Part shown: piece by piece, positions 14,993-25,314 of the stretch
Layout of the letters: each line of letters begins with the position of its first letter
Position numbering within the stretch: position 1 is the stretch's first letter
DNA from: Cinclus cinclus
Taxonomy: Eukaryota; Chordata; Aves; Passeriformes; Cinclidae
Length of the DNA: 64,000 bases
NCBI RefSeq assembly: GCF_963662255.1
Contig: NC_085048.1
Coordinates: 96,063,729 to 96,127,728 of the forward strand
Reading direction: 5' to 3'
Translations under genes and position numbers: made by a program
The notes under the pieces: model-generated
What the model was told of the DNA's origin: nothing
Database searches by the model: none
The model's input: only the letters and a program-made list of their open reading frames with translations

Positions 14993-15655
14993 GAATAGGC
15001 AGAAATAACACAGTTCTAATCTTCAATAATCAAGGAAAGTACTGTGGGTTTTTCCATAAGAAAATAAAGCTCTCTCTAGCAGACAGACACAGTTCTTCAG
15101 AAAAACTAGCAGACTTCAATATATTCCAGAGGAGTGATTTGCAGTTTAGCACCACCATACCTAGAGCCCTCTCATGAGAAGCCAGAATCACGAATGAAAC
15201 AATACACAACCCAGGAACACACCAAAAACAACCACAATATACCTCTTGGACAAAAAAAATCCCCTGAGCCCCTTCTCCCTCCTCACACATAGCTTTTTTG
15301 CAGTGAAGCAGCCAAGTGGGAAGAGTAAAAGGAGCCATGGATAGTACAGACTCTAATTAAGGGCGATAGATGGATGTATCACACAAGCTCATTCTGCCAA
15401 CATAATGATTCAGCTTAAAGAACGGGGAGTTTTCCTCCTGACTTCTGTCAGAGTCAAGTACATCTGTCAAGTGCATCTGAAGATTCTGCCTCTGGTAAGA
15501 TAACCTTCTTCTCTGCATACAAGAATTACCATGGAGTCCAGCAGAGAATGATACATCAAGGAAAAGATAATGTTAGTTTTGTGGAAAAATCAAACATGGT
15601 TTCCAAAAAAGTTAGACACAAATGATTTAATATTTTCCTGTGAACACAGTATTTC

Positions 15656-15726
15656 ACATATATATAGACATATATAGACATATATATATATATATACACA
15701 CATATATACACATACACACACACACC
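15656..15726. repeat. Compound TA / TAGACA / CA microsatellite
   Basis: TATATAGACA units are followed by a TA run, then mixed TATACACA and finally a CA run ending at CACACC. Its length is likely to be polymorphic. Confidence 0.95.
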
Positions 15727-15736
15727 AAGGTACAGA

Positions 15737-15781
15737 TTTAAGTACTTCTTTAAGTGCTACTTAAGTACAATTTAAGTACTT
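15737..15781. repeat. Cluster of four TTAAGTRC units
   Basis: TTTAAGTACTT, TTTAAGTGCT, CTTAAGTACA and TTTAAGTACTT follow one another within 45 bp, directly right of the TA/CA microsatellite. The core resembles NKX2-type homeodomain sites (TTAAGTG). It may equally be a degenerated 11-bp tandem repeat. Confidence 0.7.
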
Positions 15782-16246
15782 CCATTCATTTAGCTGTCCT
15801 CACTTTATTTTAAAGATGGTATCCTGAAGCCCAAAACAAAATGCTGAAAAAAAATTCAAAGCAGACAGTGGTGTGTTTTCAGCTTCTGTATAAATCAAAC
15901 AGATTAATGAAGAAACAGAATTTGACCTTCCACTATACCTGTTCGAAGCTGATCACATTTCACAAACAGGTTTCCAGTTTTGCTTTTATAAATTATGGAT
16001 TGTTAACTCTCAAACACAGCAGTGTGCAAGGTTCATGAGATGCACTTGGAGGTTCGTTCATGCCTCTGACCATATGTACAAGTTTAGCAACAGCTCTAAT
16101 AACCACAATATACAGGAAGATCAGCTCTATCATGCTCACTATCACAGCATGCACTTGTTACCACCTTAACATCTTTTAACAGGAACTAGTTTCACTCCAT
16201 CAAGTAACTCTCCATAACTCCAACAGGAATTTGGAGCTCTCACTTA

Positions 16247-16396
<150 letters not shown>

Positions 16397-17400
16397 CTAT
16401 GGAGTGAGAATGATAAGAGAACAGAGTGAGGGGGAAAAAGAAAATCACAATTTATCGCGTGAATAAAGGACTAAGTACTCTTTGAATAAAAATTAATTCA
16501 CTGCAAAAATTATTATGGACATAAAAAAAAATAACCAAGATGCTTAGGTGCTCTGAAAACAGTAGTCATTTCAGCTGAACTTCAGCATTTAACCTACTTG
16601 AGTATTTTTCATATTTATACCTCCCCCAATACAGTAAGCCTCATGACAAAATAGTATCAACTTCATCCACAGTCCCATCACCAAACATGAAATACTTAGA
16701 TCTTCTGGATTCTCTTATGAAAACTACACCCTTTGTTAGAATGCTAAAGGAGTAAAGGATTAAAGTACAGACCTATAAAAATAAACAAGTGTGTTAATCT
16801 GTAATCTCATTTACATTGACCTAATTTCCAAGGCTTTCCCTTCTCTTTTTTCCTACCATCTTCCTTTCCCATTAAACAAATTACTTTGGAGAGTAAAGTT
16901 TTTAGACTATTGGGATTAAGGCAAACTCTGAGAGACTTCCAGTGACCCACAGCATAATTCCATAAACTGCTGACATTACACATGATACAAGACCTGGCAA
17001 CATAAAATACAACATGTCACATTCTCTAATTGAAAGGATGGAGAAAAATATTGATTTCTTATGTATTAATGAAACATAAAACTTGCCAGCCATAAAAGTG
17101 GATGCAAAGACTTTAAAGAAATCAGAGCCCTTCTGCATTTTACTGTATTTACAGAATAAAATGCCAGTTCATTTAGCAGCATAGTTCAAATTACTGGAAA
17201 AAGTGAAACGTAAGTGTGAAACTCAGAATTAATATATTTTAGCTTAGTTTTAAATTATTTAAAAGTGCCTGAAAGGGCTAATGGGAGAAAGAAAAATAAA
17301 ATCAAACTAATTATAGCTAACAAACTAATGATAAACATTCTAATTTAACATGCACAGCTAAGACATTACATTCAAACATCACTGTGGACAGGGTAATTAG

Positions 17401-17600
17401 AATCATAGAGTACCCTGAGCTGGAAGGGACCCACAAGGATCACCAAAGTCCAGATCCTGACCCTTCACAGGACAGCCCCAAGAATCAAATCATGTCCCTG
17501 AGAATAAATATCCACTAGACTATCTGAAAGTTTTTGCTCAGAGCTCCAGTCTGCTTCCAGGAAGGCAGCCTATCTGCATTCGAAGCAGTGACTCTTAAGA
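17401..17600 (-). mobile_element. CR1 LINE 3' fragment
   Basis: The + strand begins AATCATAGAGTACCCTGAGC, continues TGGAAGGGACCCACAAGGAT, and then has CAGGACAGCCCCAAGAATCA. This is the familiar inverted 3' end of avian CR1 LINEs, which carry TCATAGAATCC, GGAAGGGACCCACAAGGATCATC and ACAGGACACCCCAA blocks. The sense strand is minus, the same as the host gene. The copy is 5'-truncated; its right edge is uncertain and was set where similarity fades. Confidence 0.85.
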
Positions 17601-18749
17601 AGACCATAAATAATAAAAAATAGTGAAAATGCAATAATGTATACCTCAATTTGTTTCTTTAAAATTCTGAAAACGCAACCTAAAGGGACTACTTATATTA
17701 GTTCCCCTAACATGTTTGTCTTTCCCATTTTCAGAAAAAGACAATAAAATATGAAAAAGAAACCCAGCAAAATTATGGGAGCTCTATGGAAGATGAGGGA
17801 CAGGCAGAAATCTTACACCTGTTTCTTTTCCCTCAGATTTTCCATAACAATACAGGTATATTTAACAGCTTGATACAGAATAACATGTGCATCCTCATTG
17901 ACTCCAAGCGTAAGAAAGGATGAAAGGTATTTCCACAAGATTTAAATGTGTTGATAGTCAAGTTGTCATCTGTTGCTTTGTGACTGGAATAATAAGCTTC
18001 TTAAATTATGCCCACGACCTTTATAAGTATCTTCTATTCAGTGGTGCTCCTACGCTCCTTCTGGAACAAGATTGATTATATTATTTTCTTGTGTTTTACT
18101 GTTTTAGAAAATGCATTAAGCCTTTGGAACTTCAGATAGGAACTTCAGATATTGATTATTAAGTGATGCATTTTACAGACATCTCCAAGAGCTAAATGTA
18201 TTGCTTTCAAAGCATATTGAAAAAAAAACTCCTCAGATTCTCCTAACTGATATAGGATCTCTACACTCATTCTTCAGTACTTTTAAAACCTCTGCAACTC
18301 GGCTACCAGATACAGTAAAATAATGGAATTTTGGCTCTTAAAACACAGAATTTTGCACCTCCTCCTATGTTTGCAGGAGTAACATAATAGCCTTACAACA
18401 CAGAAACCTTCAACTCCTTGAATAAGCCAATACTTTAATTGTAACTCAGGGTATTAAGCTGTGCAAATGAAGTTAAAGACATGCATAGGAATGACAATTA
18501 AATATAAAAACTAAATTTTACATTAAAAAATTCTGTCAAATATCCATATCCTTATAAAAAATATGGGCTTTTAAAGCTTTAAAAGTACTTTCTAAACGTA
18601 TACAATCATCCAGATCTATCCAAGTCTCAAATGCTTATCAAAATACTACTGTATGACAGCACCATCTTCCAAGAGAAAAAAAAAGCACAGAATTAAGAAC
18701 TCTAAATTCTAGTAATTAGTGGAAGCTTAGCACAGGCATTTAATCCTAA

Positions 18750-19490
18750 ATCATGGGATTCATTTCATGGAAGGGAACTTTTCAGACATCATCTGCTCAA
18801 GTAGGGTCAGCTAGAAAAGACTCATGATGGCTGTCTCCAGCTGGGGTTTGAGGATCTCTCAATAAAGAAGGGTTTTCTTGTTTTCTGATGAAACTCCATG
18901 TACTTCAGGTCGTATCCACTGGCTCCTGCCTTCTCCCTGGGCACCACTGAGAGGAATCTGGCACCCTTGTCTTGATTCCCTCCATGGGATGTTTATACAC
19001 ATTGATGATAAACCCCGTCTCCATCCTGTATTTATTTGGGCTGAAGAATCCCAGCTCTGTATAGGAAGGATGACCCAGTGCCTCAATCATCTTTCTGGCC
19101 TTGCAATGGACTTGCTCCAGTAGTTGTATCTCTCTTTTGCCCTGGGGAGCTCAGACCTGGACACAGCACCTCAGGTGCAGCTGGGGCAGGGCTGAGCAGA
19201 GAGGAAGGACCTCCCCTGACCTGCTGGAAACACTCTTCCTTGCAGCCCAGAATACTCCTGGCCTATTTTACTGCGAGAGCGCACTGGTGGCTCATGTGAT
19301 GCCTTGATTAAGCTTGTTACCCTCCAGGACCTCAAGTAAAGCTGCTTTCCAATCACCTGGCCCCCAGCATGTACTGAGTTTCTTCTATTCCACCCCAGGT
19401 GCAGGGCACTGCCTTTCCCTTTGTTGAAATTCATGAGATTTCACTCTGTCCCGTTTGTTGAGGTCCATCTCAAGGCAAACAACAGCCACT
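18750..19490 (-). mobile_element. CR1 LINE fragment, longer copy
   Basis: Several blocks typical of inverted avian CR1 occur in the expected order: CTGCTCAAGTAGGGTCAGCT, then CTCCAGCTGGGGTTTGAGGA; further on GCTGCTTTCCAATCACCTGG, CCCCAGCATGTACTGAG, CCCCAGGTGCAGGGCACTGC and TTTGTTGAAATTCATGAGAT. These correspond to the end of CR1 ORF2 and its 3' UTR. The element is about 740 bp, sense on the minus strand, 5'-truncated and full of stops, so it is an old inactive copy. Its GC content is clearly higher than the intron around it. Confidence 0.85.
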
Positions 19491-20864
19491 GCACAGCCAC
19501 ATCTACTGCTCAATCTAAAGAGATTTTTTTTAAAGGCCACTTATGTTCCATGTGATTTTAATATAAAGCATATGGAGAACTAGTGATGGTACAAACTCCC
19601 AGTATTACTGATATTTTGCCCAGCAGGCTGCAAAACTAGCTCCTGTCAGCATACTATCAACGATGAAGAACAGAACCTGCTCTGCTCTTAGTGAAAACAA
19701 GGAAACTGGCAAGAATAAAACAAATTCTAGCAGGCTGCTCTGGAATATATAATATATCCCTTGAAATGTTGTTAATGATAAGATCAGAATTACACAATAC
19801 ATGAGATTATTTTTACTGTCCACATTTACAAAGCAGGAAGCTGGCTGGGAGGTATTTACGCCAACAGTTAGACAAATGCAGAGCCCAGTTTCTAAACAAA
19901 TCTACCAAAATCCATGGATCCCCAGGCATCTGAACTGACAGAAGAAAGTGCAATATAACACTGCAAGTCTGCAAGAGTTCCATGTATAGCACGTTTTTAC
20001 TGGACAGACTGGGAGGAAAAAATTACTATGGCGGTACAGCAGATTTTAAAAAAAATTATTAGACTTGCTAATGATAGAGAATCCAAAGCACAGGTCAATA
20101 AAACTCAAATAATCGAAAGTCATCAATCTGTAGTTATTTACTTTTTCAGGCATAAATATTACTGACACTGTATCACAATCAAAATATTTTTGAAGTGAGA
20201 AAGATTTCCCACTTCATAGAAATGGCTACTTTCATAGAAAATTGGCCACTTTTCTACATATTAGTTTCTTTTTGCAAGTCATTCAAAATACTCAAGAATT
20301 AAGTAACATAAAAGAGACACTTTAATCTACAACTACAGCTTCCAACGCTTATTTATGAGCATTTAGCGTCATTCTTCCATGCTGTAATAATGTTTTATTG
20401 TTTTGTGACCGTTTAATGAGTTTAAGTCCTCAAAATAGTAAGTTGTTTCCAAACAGGGCTACTCCCAATTTCTCTCTGTAGAGCAGCAATCAGCATGGCT
20501 AATCATAAAAAATTGAAGTAAAATAGAAAATCCATGTTAGTAAGTGCACTTTTAATTTCATGAATCCAATTAAACTGGAATGACAAATTATAAGAAAGAA
20601 TCTGGAGAGAGACCAAGGTTTATCAACAAATGCAAAGTGGCTTAGAAAACAAACCTGCCTTCCTGAGGTATTTATAGCAAAACTTTCAAGTTTCTGACCA
20701 GTCTCCACCCTTCTGAATTTCAAGGAAAAATCAGATCCTCACATGGTATGTATGGTCCAGAACACAAAATATAAAAACAAACTACTTTTCTGTCTCAAAC
20801 CATAACCAAGACTCCACATTTCCACACAGATATATAAATATATGTATATAAAAGGAACACTCAC

Positions 20865-20960
20865 TAAATAGTTTTCATCCTGGAATGCATAATGTAATGT
20901 TGTGATCCACTGGTTATCTCCATTCACTAACACATCTCTCTCTTCTCGAAAACAGGCTGT
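20865..20960 (-). CDS. CDC42BPA: CDC42BPA (MRCK alpha) coding exon: helix C to beta-strand 5
   Basis: This 96-bp minus-strand exon encodes 32 residues, beginning [20 protein letters not shown] and ending [20 protein letters not shown] is helix C of the kinase N-lobe; by alignment with PKA (NEKRIL) the second glutamate of REERD is expected to form the salt bridge with the lysine in the preceding exon. [12 protein letters not shown] forms strands 4 and 5. The TT of WITTL, with N before it, favours the alpha paralogue; I recall beta as having A at that site. The acceptor is GTGCCCTTCAG and the donor TTA|GTGAGT. Both flanking introns are phase 0. Compared with human MRCK alpha as I remember it, Q, E and Y replace K, D and N near the end, which are mild changes. 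Confidence 0.96.
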
Positions 20961-23029
20961 CTGAAGGGCACAAAGATAATTACAGACTTTAGGTAAAATA
21001 TGTAAGGAAAAACATTTAGCAAGTTGATTGTGTTTTGACATCATATCTGGGGGGAAACAATCAAAACTACCTCTCAGTTAAAAAGTTCTTTATTACACTA
21101 TCCAAACGTGACTAAATCTAAAAAAAAATAAGAAGAGGCCTCCTTCTTCAAATCTAAACAGTTGAGCTTTTCTGTACTGTTAAGTGAGGCAAAGGGATAA
21201 ATAAGTTAAATTGTCTTAAATGTCAAAATCTTGATGTATCAATAATGACAGAACAGCAATATATGATTAAGAAAAACAATCAATAATGGCATTAGATAAT
21301 TATAATTGTACTAAGAGTCACAGATCTGGGATCTGGAATCTTGTGTTATCATCTCATCATGCTGTTAGCCTAGTTTTACACTTGAGCTTTCACATAAGGT
21401 CCTTTTCACTTGAAAGCAGCTGCCAACAACTCCTTGTAGTCATCACTTGATAATCATTAACCATTTTCTCCACACCCCTTGCTCAGGAAAAGCAGGGAGA
21501 AGTGAATATTGCTCTTGCCAGTTATAAGCTGTTGATCAGAAATCCCAAGAGGTTTCCCCTTAATACACTGGAAAGAAAAACAGGAGGCAGGAGATGCTTT
21601 CATATCAAGTGGAACAGAGGATGAACAAGAACTGCCAACAAATGTTTCAATTGTGGAACACAGGTTTGTATGAAACAAAAGAAGATAAAATGTGAAGGAA
21701 ATAACCAAGTGCAAAGCAACAAGGCATTTAATCCAATGAAGGTCTTGCAACCTGCCCTGAGTAGTGAAAAAAAATACCTCATCAGAAACGACTTTCCAGA
21801 ATGACAGACCAAAATGACCAAACAGATGAAAAGCCAAAAAGAAACTGTAGCAAAGAAATCCCATAAACATTTTGAAGGGAGCAGGTTCTGAAGTGAATAT
21901 CACAAGAAAACAAAAAAGGAACCAAATAACAAAGCCAACACACAATTTGGTTGAGAAAAAAAATCTAAAAGACAGTGCAAAGGAAAGAATAATATTCTAC
22001 AGGCTCTATTTAGAAGGCAGATGGAGAGCTTCAGAAAAACATAGACCATGTTTTATTCCAGCACACTCTGTTCTTCACAAAGATGTTTCACCATTTTGAA
22101 CCTTACTCTGTCTCTTCCATCTTCGAGACAGCTAAGTTTAAAAGAAATTCAAACCTTTGCTTTTTATTTTTTCAGTTTGATTTCCAAATCCAATAGGAAA
22201 ACAGCAGAACTCTGGCATGGCTTTTGATGGCTGTGAGATTTAGAAAGTGAAGAATGAAAAGTGAAATATCATTTGAGATTGAGATATTCACAAGAATACA
22301 TGCAGCAAAAACAGAGCAACAAGTAACTTCCTCCTCCAAGCAAACAAGCCATCACAAGCCCATTTTTTTGGTGAATACAGTGAGTAAGAACTATGCAGAC
22401 CAGGAAAAATTAAGATAACATACTTTAATCATTGTACAATGCAGGAGATAAATCAGTGAAATTTGAAAAAATAGTAAGACATAATTAAAACAAATACCTT
22501 TATTGAATGAAAAATAGACTTGGGGTAGGAGAATGAGCATGGATCATCTTCAGAAGGAAGAAAAGCTGTTCCATGCTTCAGCTTGATTTTTTTCCTTCCT
22601 TGTTTGTAAACTTGTCATATTTCAGAGAGAAATACATATCAACTCTTGCTTTCACAAGGATAAATAACAGGTAGTTTCTCTACTTGTTATGACAATTCAT
22701 ACGATTAGTTACTAGAGAGTTTATATAATTCCACTTGTTTTTGCCATGATTTGACTGTGCATTCCTTGAGCACTCCAGACACCCACCTCTGGGCAGCATG
22801 CCTAGAGCTGAAGCAACAGCTACTATCACAGTAGATCACAGCTAAGACAGCAACAGCCAGAGCTGAAGTGGTAAAAAAACAAAAAAAAATCCAACAACAA
22901 CAAAAAAGAGATAGTGGCAGTAGTTCTTTTAATTACTATAACATTGCTCAATCAGGCTTTTTTAAAATAAAGACTTTTTTGTGCCTCCCATTATTCTAGC
23001 ATTACATTTCATCTTCCCTAGGCAGTCTC

Positions 23030-23150
23030 CTTGAACTGTTGGCAGAGGCTTCCAGAGGTCATCTGATCCAGCTCTGGCACAGCAAAGACAACTCAGTGCT
23101 GTGGTCATATCTCTCCTGCTATCGTGGCCTTCAATCAGCAAAGAATTTGA
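23030..23150 (-). mobile_element. Probable degraded CR1 LINE 3' fragment
   Basis: The + strand contains CTTCCAGAGGTCATCTGATC followed by CAGCTCTGGCACAGCAAAGA, resembling the CR1 block CCAGAGGTCATCTGGTCCAA in the same inverted orientation as the other copies. The neighbouring 23150-23280 is also GC-richer than the intron and may belong to it. Divergence is high, so the call and right edge are tentative. Confidence 0.45.
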
Positions 23151-24866
23151 CCTGTTGGGTGCTCATACTGTCACAGCTCAGAGTCAGCACCTGCTGGGGG
23201 TGCTGACTGCTTCCATGCTGCTCAAAAAACTGTCCTGGTCTCTCCTGAGCCCCATCTGGCACCAGCATAGTACACTCTAAGTAACTCTAATGTAACTCTA
23301 AGTGACTGTCAACACTCAGGTAACAGGTCTGGGAGTATAACAGCAAGATGTCACACCCTTTCAGGTACTCCTTGTATCAGTAATTTTCCCAGTTCTACAT
23401 CCCATCTCAACAGTGGCGAGTATTTGGAAAATTTATGCTCTGTATTATACAAAAAAAGAGCACTGACTTTGCAACCTGTATAATTTTATCGTAACAAAGT
23501 TTTTGCTCTCAGAGCTCGCAGTCATCAACCTTAATCTGGCATTCTCAAGCCTCTTTTGAGTACATCCTCCCTTTTTCCTTTTAGAAGGGACTCCCACTTT
23601 CCACACTGTTGATACAGAGGTATATGAACATATAGATCTTTCCAAATGCTTGTCTTGTGTTTTTGGACTGCACGATTTTCCTGTGTATCTCAGTGTTAGT
23701 GCAGCATGCTGTTAATGGAGACAAAATGGGTTATTTTCCCCATCAGTAGTAAGAAGAGAATTCATGAATGTCTAAAAATGACAGGTTACAGTTGCTAAAG
23801 GTCATGCTTTATAATGCATTTTCACTCCAGATGGTTCTTTCCACTAATATACCCATGGGTTACAAATACATGGAAAAACATAGCTGCAATTCTTTTTAGG
23901 CTAATGGTTCAGACTCTGAGAAATTCAGCTGGACCCATGGGAAGAATATTTTTAATACCTTGCATAGAGAAAAAATTTTAAAACCTATTTATAACTGTAT
24001 ATTAATGAAAAGAAACAGTTTTCAAACTCACTTTAAAAGGCTACATTTAAAAAAATAGAGTGGAGCTTTATTCCTGGTGTTTTCTTTTTCACTGAAATAA
24101 TAAAACTTACAGTAATGACATTTGTCTTGGAGAGAAATACCTCTTTGTATCAAGACTACTGCCAGATTGCTCAGTATCTGAATAATTTCTGGATAGAAAG
24201 GAAACACACTGTGCACATCTAACCACAATCTGCAAGCTATTTATAATTCTTAATGTGATAACATTTTCATTAAAAGAGACAGGATGTGCACATATCAGAA
24301 ATTGGCTTTAATTCATCTGAATACATTTTTTTAAAAGTATGATGGTTTTCCATTGATCTCACTTCCTACCAAGATGCAATTAAAACATAAATGCAGAAAT
24401 CAGAATAAACTTGGAAGCAGTTGAACAGCAAGGCAGCCTGAGAGCAGCAAAGCTGAGGTCTCAGATAAAAACTAGATATTTATGTGTATTTTTAGCATGC
24501 ATAGATGAAGAATTTCAAAGCAAATTAGAGAGTTAGATACATGTTCCATCTAAAATTAATACACAAGTATTCAGGTGCAGACTGCATTTTGTAACCTTCC
24601 TTTCAAAGGAATCCAGGGGAAATATATCAAGGACTTTATCAAGAACAGAGTTGTATAATGAAAGTAGGCAGCTAAGGCAAAAGCAAGGCTGGTAAACGAG
24701 CTGTTCCACCGTTTTCAGACACAAAATGGACTCCAGCTATAATGAGGAACTTTTTGTCACATGTTTTTTGCAGAGAACATTTTTAGGAAACATTAGTTTG
24801 AAATTTTTTCTGCCTACCCATTGGGCCTTTATTAAGTTCTAACTACTGATAAACTAATAGGCTTGA

Positions 24867-24890
24867 TGAGCTATAGCTTCTTATAGCTCA
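24867..24890. repeat. 9-bp hairpin
   Basis: TGAGCTATA and TATAGCTCA are exact reverse complements around a 6-base loop, within the intron between the third and second visible exons (minus-strand order: second and third). Confidence 0.85.
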
Positions 24891-25230
24891 GTAACTACCC
24901 TCCAGTATGGAAAATACTTGGTAAAAGACTACATTCTGAACTAGAACAAATTCATTAAAAAGATCACTTGTGTAGCTGGCAGTTCTTGGGCAATTACAGA
25001 AAAGACTTAATATGAAAAACATTCAGCCCCACAGAAGTCAAGATTCCAGGCCATTTAAATCCTTCTGATGAACTGCTTTAAGCTTATTTAATATTAATCT
25101 TTACGCTGTCAGTATATAGTGAAGCACTTCCTCCATCCCTCTAATAAACATGGAGACTTGTGGACAGAGCAATGATAATTCAGCAGAGTAAGAGGGGACA
25201 CAATCACGGAAAACATTACTGTAATCTTAC

Positions 25231-25314
25231 TTCAGCTCTCTTCAGCATCTCCCACTTATTAAGTATCTTCATGGCAAAAACCTTATCTGCATTTTTCAGT
25301 TTTACTACTGCAAC
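25231..25314 (-). CDS. CDC42BPA: CDC42BPA (MRCK alpha) coding exon: beta-strand 3 with ATP-anchoring lysine
   Basis: This 84-bp minus-strand exon encodes 28 residues, from [20 protein letters not shown] to WEMLKRAE. The lysine in FAMK is the invariant VAIK-type lysine that anchors ATP phosphates (residue 106 in the family numbering I recall). [10 protein letters not shown] leads into helix C and is characteristic of the MRCK/DMPK branch of AGC kinases. The acceptor reads TTTCTCTTTTCCAG and the donor GAA|GTAAGA. Both flanking introns are phase 0, so the exon is symmetric. Its first codon (Val) completes the glycine loop begun in 31493-31584, and its last residue joins the TACFREERD of 20865-20960, giving an uninterrupted match across the three exons. 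Nothing is broken or missing. Confidence 0.96.

Larger units (their letters stand above)
16397..20864 (-). other. CDC42BPA: CDC42BPA phase-0 intron, 4468 bp, with two CR1 fragments
   Basis: The interval lies between exons 20865-20960 (donor GTGAGT) and 16248-16396 (acceptor CACTCCATAG). It contains CR1 LINE fragments at about 17.40-17.60 and 18.75-19.49 kb, which make up roughly a fifth of its length. The remainder is AT-rich with no recognisable gene. Overlapping reading frames around 18.86-19.43 kb lie inside CR1 3' sequence and are not host genes. Confidence 0.9.
20961..25230 (-). other. CDC42BPA: CDC42BPA phase-0 intron, 4270 bp
   Basis: The interval lies between exon 25231-25314 (donor GTAAGA) and exon 20865-20960 (acceptor GTGCCCTTCAG). 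A probable CR1 3' fragment lies near 23.03-23.15 kb, and a short perfect hairpin at 24867-24890. The 162-codon minus-strand frame at 21457-21945 has no recognisable domain and no splice continuity with the kinase exons. Confidence 0.9.

Noticed and set aside
18859..19434. Overlapping frames of 60-87 codons on both strands
   Set aside because: They lie inside the CR1 LINE fragment and are broken transposon sequence or shadows.
21457..21945. 162-codon minus-strand open frame as a gene
   Set aside because: It is hydrophobic and Phe-rich, as expected from A-rich DNA read in reverse. No domain, no splice continuity with neighbours, and random AT-rich intron of this size can give frames of this length.
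23273..23305. Threefold ACTCTAAGT-like micro-repeat
   Set aside because: It is imperfect and short, consistent with ordinary slippage.
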